Assembly: GCA_008360975.2 (NCBI GenBank)
Contig: CM039193.1
Span: 4,516,501-4,580,500 of the forward strand
From: Lichenostomus cassidix
Taxonomy: Eukaryota > Chordata > Aves > Passeriformes > Meliphagidae
DNA: 64,000 bases
Reading direction: 5' to 3'
Position numbers and translations under genes: made by a program
Shown here: in pieces, positions 12,562 to 22,100 of the stretch
Position numbering within the stretch: position 1 is the first letter of the stretch
How the letters are laid out: each line of letters starts with the position of its first letter
The notes under the pieces: model-generated
Seen by the model: the letters and a program-made list of their open reading frames with translations, nothing else
Told to the model about the DNA's origin: nothing
Database searches by the model: none

Positions 12562-15159
12562 GCTTGGAGAGAAACTGCCTTTTCTACCACAGCTTCCAAA
12601 GGCAGCAACAGCCTCTCTCCCCTATGCCATCACTTCCCATGGATGCTTCCCAGACAGATAGCCCTGAGCTGGGGGTCGGGGTGTCCTCCCTCTGGCAGGG
12701 CTGAATCATTTCCCCCAGCAGCTCAGTCCCAGGGAGGCTCTGGGTGAAGCCCTCTCTGTGAAGGCAGCACTGCTGCTCTCCCTGGAGCTCTGAGGATGCT
12801 CCACATTTCCACCCTGTGCTCTTTGATCTCTCGTTTCCTCCAGATGTGACTTGGGAGTAGCACCAAGTGCAGGATGATTTCCCATGGCACCGGTGATGAC
12901 TCTCCCCTCCTGATGAAGTTTTCCTTGAGGAGGAAGCCCTTCCCACGAGGCAGAGAACAAGAGGGTGGTTTTCCAGGCTCCTGCCCCATCCTGGAGCAGG
13001 GAAGGCAGTGTCACATCCTGTACTGTCCCTGGGCAGGTCTCTGTGCCCAGAGGGGTGCAGAGAGTGGTGCTGGTCACTGGGTAGATGTCAGCCTCCCTGC
13101 AAGTCCCCATCCTGCTCTGCTGGTCATCACCCATGCTGCTGAGAAAGGACATAAATGTGTAGTTGGAAAGCACTCACAGACTGTTTCGAGTGATAAAAAC
13201 AAATCCTCTTCCAGCTGGAGATCAAGTTTTTTTCTCCCATTTCCTCATCCTTCTTTTCCCACAACTCTGGGATGGTGTGTCCCTTTATTGTGCATTTTTT
13301 TGGTGCAAACTGACTTTGAGGCTGGAAACTTGTCCCACCTTAGAAATCCAGGTTTATACAAATTTAAATACAAATTGTATGCAGGTATATATTAACAGTG
13401 ACCTGCATTAGAAGTCCTGCTCTCTGCTGCCAAACCTCACGTAGGCTCCTTGAACATCCCCCACCTGATTGTGTGTGTTTTGGGCACGTGAGGTTTCACT
13501 GAAGCCAAATTACAGCCCTGCTGCAGTGGCCCTAGGGTGCTGGAGGAACTAGGTTTGTGTTCTGAGAACTGGGTGATGCTGTTCTTTTGGTGATAGCGTG
13601 GTAGTGCAAGATGATAAAGCCTGACTTGTGAAACTGGAGCATCTGCTACTTGTTTTGAACCTGACCTGATTTTGGAGTTGTAGGTATGGCAGGTATGAAA
13701 TTTGCTGTTTGAGGAATCAGACAGCAGCTGCTTAATCATTTATAAAGTTAAAAGACTGTGGCACTTCATTTCTGATGTGAAGTGCTAATTAGTTTACTAT
13801 GGGATCCAGGCTGCAGGAAATTCGTGTTTCTGGCACAGTGGCTGTTCATCTTTAAAAATGTGTTTGTCACAGTGTTATGTTTATGTCATTAGTGTAGAGC
13901 AATATAGTACAGCCCAGGCTCTGTGAGAGGAGGGAAAACATCAGCACCTCATTTGGAAAGATGTAAAGCTGCTGTTAAATAAGCTTATTAGAGGCTGTGC
14001 CTCATCCAGAGAGGAGAGCATTAGGTACCATCTCCCTAATGTGGATCATTTTGGGTGTAGTTTTGTGACTTTCAGCTACATCAGGCACTTGATGTTGGTG
14101 CAGCTCAGTGGGTAAAAAGCTGGGAATTGAAGTTCCTGGTGTAGAACCTGATAAATAAATACCTACACTGGATGCTGTTGTTTTAAAGGAGAGTAGCATG
14201 GCCCTTTCATTCCTTCTAAATTAAAGTTTGATAACGTGAATGACAGTAAATAAATCTTTGTGGAATTGTAGAATTAATTTCTGAGAGGTCCCCAGATTTG
14301 TGCTAATACAAAGGATTAAGTAGTTAGTTAGAAGCACATTATAGCTATTTTTAAATATACTCTCAAGGAACCCAATTGATTTGCAAACACTTTTACCAGA
14401 AGTTGAATCTTGGTTCAAAAGCTCTTGATCAGGGCAGGTTGGATTACAGATTTATCCTGTGCACTGGTGCTGCTGCTTAAGCATCTTATGTATTGAGAGG
14501 TTAGAACATCAAAGAGAGAGTGCCCAATGTCTGCATTTCACTTTGTATTTAAGTTGGTAATTAAGGGCCAGAGTGTAGCAAAACCGATTTTTGAAAAGTC
14601 ACTTCATCTTTATTTGGGGTTAATTGCATTAATGCTCCCAGCTTGACAGGCTTGGTTCATGACAGGAATTTAAAAAATAAAGTTGTGGGGGATATGCAGC
14701 CTTCAGCATTGTCTGAAAGTCCTAATTCCCAAGTAATCCTGTTGTTCATGCTCATGAAACCCCCTATAAAACAGCACCTTTAAGCAATGCTTAAATTTGT
14801 CTTTAAAGGAAGTGTAACTGTGTGCTGTAGGCTTCTAACTTGAGCAAAATGGGAAGATTTTGATGCAAATCTGCACAGATTTGTACAGAAAGGAGAAACA
14901 TGTCTGGGTGGAGTGGGATGAAGTGGGATTGCAGCTGGTTCCTGATGGGAATTCAGAGGACAACGATTGGCTACAATCACGTGTAGTCAATATAAATGCA
15001 AATTATGGATTAAAGCATGTTTTAAAGCTCTGGTTAGGACAGCAAGCCTGCAGAATTAGGCATTTTGTGCATCTGCACAATAACTCACCTTTCATTGTGG
15101 AAGGTTCAGAGACCTAAAATGATCAAAGCTTTAATTTCATTAGCTATCACTCAGGACTT

Positions 15160-15174
15160 GGTGTGTGTGTGTGT
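15160..15174 (+). repeat. (GT)7 microsatellite
   Basis: GTGTGTGTGTGTGT run after GGACTTG. Similar but shorter GT runs occur near 2799 and 34603. Confidence 0.85.
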
Positions 15175-18100
15175 CCTTTCCTGTATGCCTAATCAAAAGA
15201 CCTATCTAGGAGCAATACTGTATTGTAGATTTAAAAGCAGATTGATGCTCTTTTCCTCTGGCCTCACAGGCAGATGAATTCTCTGTTCATGTGAACTTCA
15301 TATCACTGACTTTGAAAAGAGGAGCAGGAATTCAGCTAAGCCTTGTTCCATTAATTTTGGCATAGGAGATAACAGAAAGAAGCCTGGGAATCCACTCGGG
15401 ATCATTTTTTCCTATTGTGTTGGTAGCAAACCTTTGTTCTTTCTATTACTCATTATTCTGGATCTACAGTCAATAATATGGGGAGAAGCATGAGTCTGCC
15501 ACACGTCAGGTTTTCTGTTGCCTTTTCAAGTGGCATTCTCCTCAGATCACTGTTGTGTAGGCTCATTCCTTATCAGCACTGAGTGCTGTGCTGTTCATAT
15601 GACTGCACATCAAACAGATCTGCAGTAGCTGTCTCTTGTGTTCCCCTGACAGTGGGACATATATCTACAAAGACATTTTCTGAGAGCTCCCTCTCTCTCT
15701 CTCCCCCTCCTTTTCCTCACAGAATAGAAATCTGGATGGGGCAGCCTTTGGAAACCACCTGGGTATTTATCCTGCTGGCTTTCCCTAGCTGAATTTTGTT
15801 TTCTGTTCTGACTCTAAGGAGCCTGGGTGTTATTTAGGTATTTCAAACCAGCCCTCTTGCAATCAGGTCCTTAAAGTGGAAGTCAATAAAAGGCTAAGAC
15901 TGACATGAATGGATAATTCATCAGCTGCATATAAACCCCACCAAATTATCCTAAATTGCATTTAGATGCTTTTTGCATCACAAACTTTCTTTGCTGTGTT
16001 TTGTTCTGTGGGTGTTTAGCACTATCCAGGTTCAAGGGACAGAGCACCATGTACTTGGGTCAGCTGGGAGGGTGAAGTGTCCAGATGGCACTTGATTCTT
16101 ACTTCTTTTATCACCTACTTCATCTGTCAAAGGATGAAAAAATGGGTGAAGTTTCTATTCCTGAGACTGGACTAGAAGTCCATGTACTCTGAGTAAGGGT
16201 GAGGAAAAGATTCTTGCCTTGCTCCAGCCTACCCATGGAGCTGTAACTGCACTGTAGGAGAAAAAAACCTGCACAAGGTCATGGGAATACTGATGGGAAA
16301 AGCAGCTGGAAGCACTGAGGAGAGAAAGCCTCAGTACCTGTGGCTCTGCTTTCTGAGATGGAGCATTTGAGGCAACTGCTGAGGCTCACAGGAACTTATG
16401 AAGCATGAGGAATAACTGTGCAGAACATGTAAGTTCAGCGGAAAGATACCATAGATCATAGACCATGAAAAAACATAAAAAAACCCCCAAAAAACTCCCA
16501 CAAAATCCTTGTGCTCTGTTAAAGGAGAAAATCCTCATCATCCTTATTTTTCAATCTAGTTAGGCAATACTGGGGGGGAAAAAAGGCAAAACAAAAAGTC
16601 ACTGAGGGCAGCAGGCACAACACAAAATCATGTAAACTTTTCCTAGTGGGTTTGTTGGATTTTCCTGGCACAGGACAGGGCTGTTCCCTGCACTTTTTCT
16701 TTAGCTACAAAGCTCCTTTTCTCTCCTTTTAGAAAGGGCACTTGAAAACTGGATTTTTTTATCTCTGTGTTTAAATTTGGGTATGACTTGACCACAGTAC
16801 ACGGATGCCATTGGAGATTTTCCTGGCTGATTCTTCTCCAAAGCAGTGTTCTGTGAGGGAGTGGCAATTCCCCAGTGCCAAGCCTGGCACTGGTACTGGC
16901 CCAGGATATTGGAATAACCCTATGGATATTTGTCACCACTCTCTCCCAGTGGAAGAGGGAAACTTTTTCTATGCAGTACATGTGGGATGCTGTCAAAATC
17001 CTCTAAACACAGTGGTGGGCAACACTGGAGGAGGAGGAAGAGTTTTTTGTGGCTACAGGTTCTAAAGTAGTTCCATGGATGATAAAATCCTTGGAGTGGG
17101 AATATGAATGCTGGATTTCAATAGAAAGCCCAAATCTTTGCTTGTCTCAGGAAGCCATATCCTTGTCTGCTTCAGCTCACCTTGTAGCAGCTGCTTTGAA
17201 AAATGGTTGTTGTTTTCCCCACGTGAAAACAAGAACTGGAGGGACTGAAACTCCCTGGCAACAGTGCAGCCAAGGGACACCAGCACCAGGAGGAGCAGGG
17301 CTGCTTTCACTCTGTTCTGCACGAAAGGGAAAAGTGTGATCTGGTAGACACAGGTCCAGAGCCTGTCTCCAACAGGCAGGCAGTCATCTGTCTGCAGAAT
17401 TACATCACCCAGCTGCCTCAGCGGAGCTCCTGCAGCACGGAGAAGGCTGATTAATAAGGAATGAAGTGGGGTTTGTGAATACTTGTGCTGTGCTGTGGGC
17501 ACACAGGTGTTTTCCTCCTGTGAGCACTGTTTGGGACAGGCAGGCAGTGCCAGCAATGCCATGGGATTTAGCTCTCCCATCTAGCCTGTATGCAAGCTGC
17601 TCCTGCCCCTTTCCATTCATTGCATTGCACAGGAGTTTACTCTTGCAGATCAATCTTGCTGATGATTTTAGCCAAAAATCTGCTATTTTAATCGTTTCTT
17701 CAGCAAGGTGCTGATGATGGCATGTTGGGCTCCCTGCAGCTTCTGTCCCGAAAAGCTTAGGAAGTGTCAAATCCTCTGAGTGGGGGTCTTAAAAAGAGTA
17801 ATCATCCCCTTTCTTCCACCCTCCCTTAGCTTGTAATGGGGAAGAGCTCTCGAATTGGGAGCATTAACACTTTCGGCCCCAGAAGGGCAGGGTGCTGCCT
17901 AACTGCAAACTGGCTCAAGGCAAGGCTGGAGTCTCTCCTGGGTTATTACTTCAGTGTTTATTTACTGTGAAGTGTTTGTGAAGAGCTTGGCTACAATGCC
18001 CGGCTTTGTTTTTCTCATGCAGCAAGTGCTGTGTTAATGGAGTTAGAGTAGAGCAAATCACCTCTTCAGCACGTTTTGGGTGTTTTACCCATACGGTGCA

Positions 18101-18224
18101 ACAACCAAGGGGGAAGCGTTGAACAGAGGGCTGGCTCAGTGCTGTGGGAATTTGCCACAATCAGAGCTGGAAGAGAAGTTTTACTATTTTACTATGCAGG
18201 TGGTCAGGCTCTGGCATAAGTTGT

Positions 18225-18344
18225 GTTCAAAGCCAGGTAGGACGGGACTTGGAGCAGCCTGGTCTAGTGGAAGGTGTTCCTGCCCATGACAGGGGGTGGA
18301 ACGAGATCGACTTCGAGGTCTCTTCCAAGGTATTCTATGATTCC
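18225..18344 (+). mobile_element. CR1 retrotransposon fragment, 3' end, + orientation
   Basis: The sequence follows the avian CR1 3' consensus: GTTCAAAGCCAGGTAGGACG, then CTTGGAGCAGCCTGGTCTAG, then TGGAAGGTGTTCCTGCCCAT, a GGGGGTGGAACGAGATCGA region, and a terminal TATTCTATGATTCC. It is a 5'-truncated copy of about 120 bp with no coding capacity. It lies about 360 bp upstream of the distal TATA box. Confidence 0.88.
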
Positions 18345-18701
18345 ATTTCTGCAGGACTGATTTCTCCCCCCCCCACCCCCTCCTTTCTCCACTTGCTGGT
18401 TCCCAGAAGTGCCTTTTTCAAGTGGGATTTCTAGTGTATAATTTGAGCACGGGCTCAGCCGGGAGAAAACGATGACAGCTTTGTTCCCTGTATAGCAGAT
18501 AATGAGGTGTTGGAGGCAGATAGCGTTTATTCGTGTGTGGAGCGCCTGCCCAGCTCGCTCAAGTGCGGCAGCGCTGAACGCCGGCGAGCGCCTTCCTCTC
18601 CTCCCGCGGCATCTAAATGGGCTTGTTGTCAGCGCACATGGCAAAAGGGTTAAAATTTAATTAGTAAACATAGTGGTAGCTACTGGAGCTTAACAGAGCT
18701 T

Positions 18702-18709
18702 TATATAAG
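18702..18709 (+). promoter_or_regulatory. TATA box 1 (distal) of FRMD4B promoter
   Basis: TATATAAG in the context GCTTTATATAAGCC is a near-ideal TATA box. It would place transcription start near 18730-18735, about 245 bp before the FRMD4B ATG. A transcript from here would carry two upstream ATGs (18791 and 18898). A GTAAACA forkhead-type motif and a TTTAATTAG homeodomain-type motif lie 30-45 bp upstream; these are short and may be chance. Confidence 0.55.
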
Positions 18710-18790
18710 CCGCTAAGGACAAGGCTGCTGTGTGAGCTGCTGGTAGGGCTGAGCTACTGCAGCCGCTGGCTGGGCGTCAGGAGCCGGGGC

Positions 18791-18847
18791 ATGCCTGGGA
18801 ATCTGCCCAGGAAGCGCCGTGAAAGAGGAGTTTGTTCGAAGGCTTGA
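18791..18847 (+). other. Upstream ORF 1 in the distal FRMD4B leader (18 codons)
   Basis: ATG at 18791 with G at -3 opens an 18-codon frame ending in TGA at 18847, rich in Arg/Lys (PRKRRER). It overlaps a CCTGGG..CCCAGG inverted repeat (18794-18811). It would be present only in mRNAs starting upstream, for example from the distal TATA box. It is read as a possible translational control element, not as a functional peptide. Confidence 0.4.
18794..18811. repeat. Short inverted repeat in the FRMD4B leader
   Basis: CCTGGG-AATCTG-CCCAGG is a perfect 6-bp stem with a 6-nt loop. It lies within uORF 1, and its left arm overlaps GGGCATGCCT, which fits a p53-family half-site pattern (RRRCWWGYYY). It could form a small RNA hairpin in the long leader or serve as a DNA element; both are inference. 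Confidence 0.35.
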
Positions 18848-18878
18848 CCCTGGCTCTGTGCAGCAGCCCTGCCCGCCC

Positions 18879-18885
18879 TATAAAG
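18879..18885 (+). promoter_or_regulatory. TATA box 2 (proximal) of FRMD4B promoter
   Basis: TATAAAG flanked by GC-rich sequence (GCCC before, CCGGGC after) is a typical TATA arrangement. The predicted start, near 18908-18915, is about 65 bp before the coding ATG and just downstream of the last upstream ATG (18898), so this transcript would have a short leader free of uORFs. A GC-rich GGACG pentamer run follows at 18926-18946. Confidence 0.5.
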
Positions 18886-18897
18886 CCGGGCAGCCTC

Positions 18898-18912
18898 ATG
18901 CCAGCCGTCTGA
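18898..18912 (+). other. Upstream ORF 2 in the distal FRMD4B leader (4 codons)
   Basis: ATG CCA GCC GTC TGA is a minimal uORF 66 bp upstream of the FRMD4B ATG. It has a weak context (C at -3). It lies between the proximal TATA box and that box's predicted start, so only distal-start transcripts would contain it. Confidence 0.35.
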
Positions 18913-18977
18913 GCGAGGCAGAGCCGGGCGGGACGGGACGGGACGGGCTCGGCGCGCCCGGCGGAGCGGAGCAGCTC

Positions 18978-19139
18978 ATGGCTTCGGTGTTCATGTGCGG
19001 CGTGGAGGACCTGCTGTTCAGCGGCAGCCGCTTCGTGTGGACGGTGACGGTGGCAGCGCTGCGGAGGTGGTACGCGGCCAGGCTGCGGGCGTGCCGGCAG
19101 GCGCTGCGAGCCTGGTGTGGCCTCCGCGATGTCTACCAG
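18978..19139 (+). CDS. FRMD4B: FRMD4B coding exon 1 (residues 1-54)
   Basis: This exon encodes the N-terminal extension that precedes the FERM domain, starting MASVFMCGVEDLLFSG and ending CGLRDVYQ. It matches the FRMD4B N-terminus as I remember it from mammals. The ATG at 18978 is the first ATG in a frame that stays open upstream to about 18819 without another Met, so this start is preferred. Its context is weak at -3 (C) but has G at +4. The donor CCAG|GTAAAA falls after a complete codon (phase 0). The peptide has a short hydrophobic run at residues 19-28 (FVWTVTVAAL), then an Arg/Trp-rich segment (residues 29-47) and cysteines at 7, 39 and 47. No classical signal peptide is evident. The exon lies inside the CpG-rich promoter island, and some Ala/Arg-rich positions (AAL, AAR) may reflect local GC pressure. 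Confidence 0.92.
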
Positions 19140-22100
19140 GTAAAAAAACCCTGCTGCTGGTCCTGGGTTATCCTCGGAACACTGTGATGCGTTCGCTCGC
19201 AGAGCTGCTCGCTGCCCGGCGGGGCGGCTGGGATGGAGAGCATCGAGGCAGAGCTGCCAAGGTGCTCGGAGGATCCTGTGCTGGCTCTGAGCTGAGCCCC
19301 GTGCTGCTTTCCAAGTGCCGGCTCTGTGCCTGAACTCAGGTCTGGGGGAGGTATTTTCTGTGCCGAATGTGTTTTATCAGTCAGTCTCATGGTGTTTTGG
19401 CAGCTGGCTGCCCCCCCCATCACAGCCCCTCGGAGTCCCTCTTGCTGTCACCATCCTTGTGCTCGAGATGTGGGGAGCACAGAGCTCCTCTCTGCCTGTG
19501 CACTCGGAGCACGATGCTCCCATGGGAGAGACTGGCTGTGGCTTTTTCTGCTGTTTGTGTCACTGAATAATGGCAGCTTGTAACGTGATAGTCCCTTGCA
19601 TGGCAGAGAGATTGCTGCTTGGGGGGCTGCAGTGAGTCCTGGAGCAGCAATTGGGGAGCTCCCCTTCCTGCAGGGAGCAAACACAGCCCTGTGCTTGCAG
19701 TTAGTGTGGTATCCAGTTGCAGCGAGGGTGGTGTCACTCTTTTTCGGGTCTGTTTTTGCTGGCAGCTATTTATTTCTGCGTGTCTGTATTTCTGTCTCGC
19801 ATGCGAACTTGTGCTGCGTGCCACTCTCAGTGTCACTGTGTGTGTTTGCCACATTAGGGGGAATATTTCAAAGCAGCCTCTTCCCTCTCCCTGCTGTGTT
19901 GCAATACAGAGAATATCACAGGTCAGGGCAAACAGCTCTCCAGAACCATCAGGACGCAACTTCCATGGGAAAGTCATGCTAACAGGACATCTGTGCCTGT
20001 TTAATCCTAAAGCGATCTGTTGGTATTTAGCTTTAAGGTAGGCTCAGGAGTGGGAGAGCAGCTTTGCAGTGGTAGAAGTACAAGTGCTTGAATGTGTCTT
20101 GGGGGGATGATGGATGTAAACACCCTGTGACGTGTCTGACACAGGTGTCACTGCATATGGATGCATGTATGGATCATGGCTAGTTAGGGAGTGCAGGGGT
20201 AAAGGCATCACTGCTCCTCATTTGCCCACCTTTACTGACCTGTAGGAATGTGGTGGGATACAGTCCTGGCTCTCTTCTTCCTCTGTAAATAATATCCAGC
20301 TACACCTGTGCTGTGTATATGTTATTTTTGGAGTCCAGCCACCTAAAGAGCATGGAGCTCAGACTGCCTTTCCTCTCCACTTTATCCCCATGGAGGCAAA
20401 CCCCATCCCTCCAGGGCTGGAATAAAGGCTCGGTGAGGAGCAGCTCTGACAACAGCTGTATTCAGCCTGTTCAGCTGCCATACTCCAATGGCTGGCTTGA
20501 AGTGAAAAGAGATTTTTTTCAAAACAAAGTGTGACTGTGTCTCTGCCCAAACTTACTGTGTCCTAGTGGTTGCTTTGTCTTGTCTTTTCTTTATGAAAAG
20601 CATCACTGACATGTGTCTGTGTCTGAAAGTGGGGATGTGAAAATGGGTAAAAAGAGATTTGTCCTTCTCATCCTACCAGGCAGCCAGAGGAGTGGACAGG
20701 GAATGCCCCTTCCCTCTCTCCTCTGCCCACAGTTTGTCACAGCCAGACTGCTGGGGACATGCAGGGACCTGTTGCTCCCCACTCACTGCTCTGAGGGTTC
20801 TCCCTGGGAGGTGAAGCTCTGCAGGAAGAAGGCAACTCTCACATTTTAACATCAGGAATTTGCTAGAGGTAATTTGAGGAGTATTGAAGCAAGATGGCTG
20901 AAAGAATGCCCTGCAGCTCTTCCTTGTTGGGTTGTGTAATACTTTGCTTTTTGTGCTGAAGTTTTGGCTCTCAGCTACTCAAACCTCTGGCTGAGTCCAG
21001 TGAGTGCAGGACTGAACACACAGCATCAAATGTCACCCAAATATTCAGAGCCCTGCAAGAGGTTGAATGGAATTGGTTTTCTCAAGTTTTTGAAGCACTT
21101 CAAGCTAAGGAAACAGCTAGAGGCAGTGGTAGGGTGACCCTTGCATACAGGGATGAACTCTGAGCCACACTGGGTTACATTCCCTGTTCTTTGTAAAAAG
21201 GGTATAACACCACTCTCCTACCTGCCAGGGATGCTATTTGTCCTCTCAGGTTTTTTCCAGAAGTCCTGTAGTTACTGCAGCCACATGAAAGGACCTTTTT
21301 GCCCTGTGTTCCTATTCAAATTGACCCCTGAACAGGTACTTAACCAAATCCTTTCCCATTTTGGCTTCATGGAGAATGCTTATACTTCTGTAGCTCCTCT
21401 GCATTCATATTCCAGATGTGAAAAATACCACGGGTTTTATATGCAGGTTCTTTTGGCTAAACTTACACTTTTGCCTTCTCAGAGGGCTCCCTGGACTGTG
21501 CAGAGTGTGACAGATCAGGACACCAGGCAGAGCTTTGTCACTGAGCTACGTGCAAGAGTTGTGCAGGGAAAGGTGAGGTGACAGGCATTTATACTGCTGG
21601 TCAGCCCTGGAAGCCTCAGCTTGCCTTGATCACTATTTGGGGATCACATTTTGTGGGCCAGTGGCTATTTTTGTGTGAGTTTGGATGCTGCTCTGTTTCA
21701 TCATCAGTACATTTTTGTGGAGAAAGGAAAGCCAGCAGGATTCTTCCTCCTTGGGCTGCTACATTTGTTGTTGTGGTGAGGGGGATTTTTAGTCTTTTTA
21801 GCCTTATGGGAGGGCTGAGCTCGAGTTCCAGCATGGAGAAGCCACAAACACCCTGGTGTGCCTGAGCAGAGTCCCCAGCTGTGTTGGGGAGCCAGCAGGT
21901 GCCGAGGTGGTCACGGGGCAAGCTCAAATCCTCTCTGCCAGCATAAAGCCCTTACCTGCCTTAGCAGCTTTAAGCACAACTAAAACCCACCCCAACAAGC
22001 ACAGCCCAGCCTTTGTCAGTCACCTTTTCCTTAGCCTTTGGCATGTGTGTGTGGGAAACACCTTTGAAGGTTTTACCTGTGGTTTTACTTGGTTACTGGC

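Larger units (their letters stand above)
8643..18224. other. Upstream DNA between the duplication and the FRMD4B promoter
   Basis: Nearly 9.6 kb without a supported exon. Besides the GATA-type microsatellite and a few short simple repeats, it contains unremarkable mixed sequence. Short open frames on both strands lack ATG context, splice logic or recognisable protein similarity. Confidence 0.6.
18530..19330. promoter_or_regulatory. CpG island at FRMD4B promoter and exon 1
   Basis: CpG dinucleotides, rare in the flanking 10 kb, become frequent here (for example around 18550-18605, 18910-18975 and 19020-19135), and G+C rises sharply. The island covers both TATA-like boxes, the leader, all of exon 1 and about 190 bp of intron 1. 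Boundaries are estimated by eye. Confidence 0.7.

Noticed and set aside
1..18224. Search for MITF or other neighbouring-gene exons upstream
   Set aside because: No frame with both splice signals and recognisable MITF-like or other conserved protein sequence was found; the expected neighbour probably lies further upstream.
18819..18977. In-frame upstream extension of FRMD4B exon 1
   Set aside because: The frame is open back to a GTG at 18819 but contains no ATG before 18978. The extension contains the proximal TATA box and GGACG repeats, so it reads as promoter/leader DNA; near-cognate initiation is possible but unsupported.
19420..19977. 185-codon minus-strand open frame just downstream of exon 1
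   Set aside because: No recognisable protein similarity; it lies in intron 1 and its frame has no conserved-looking motif. An antisense transcript cannot be excluded, but coding is unsupported.
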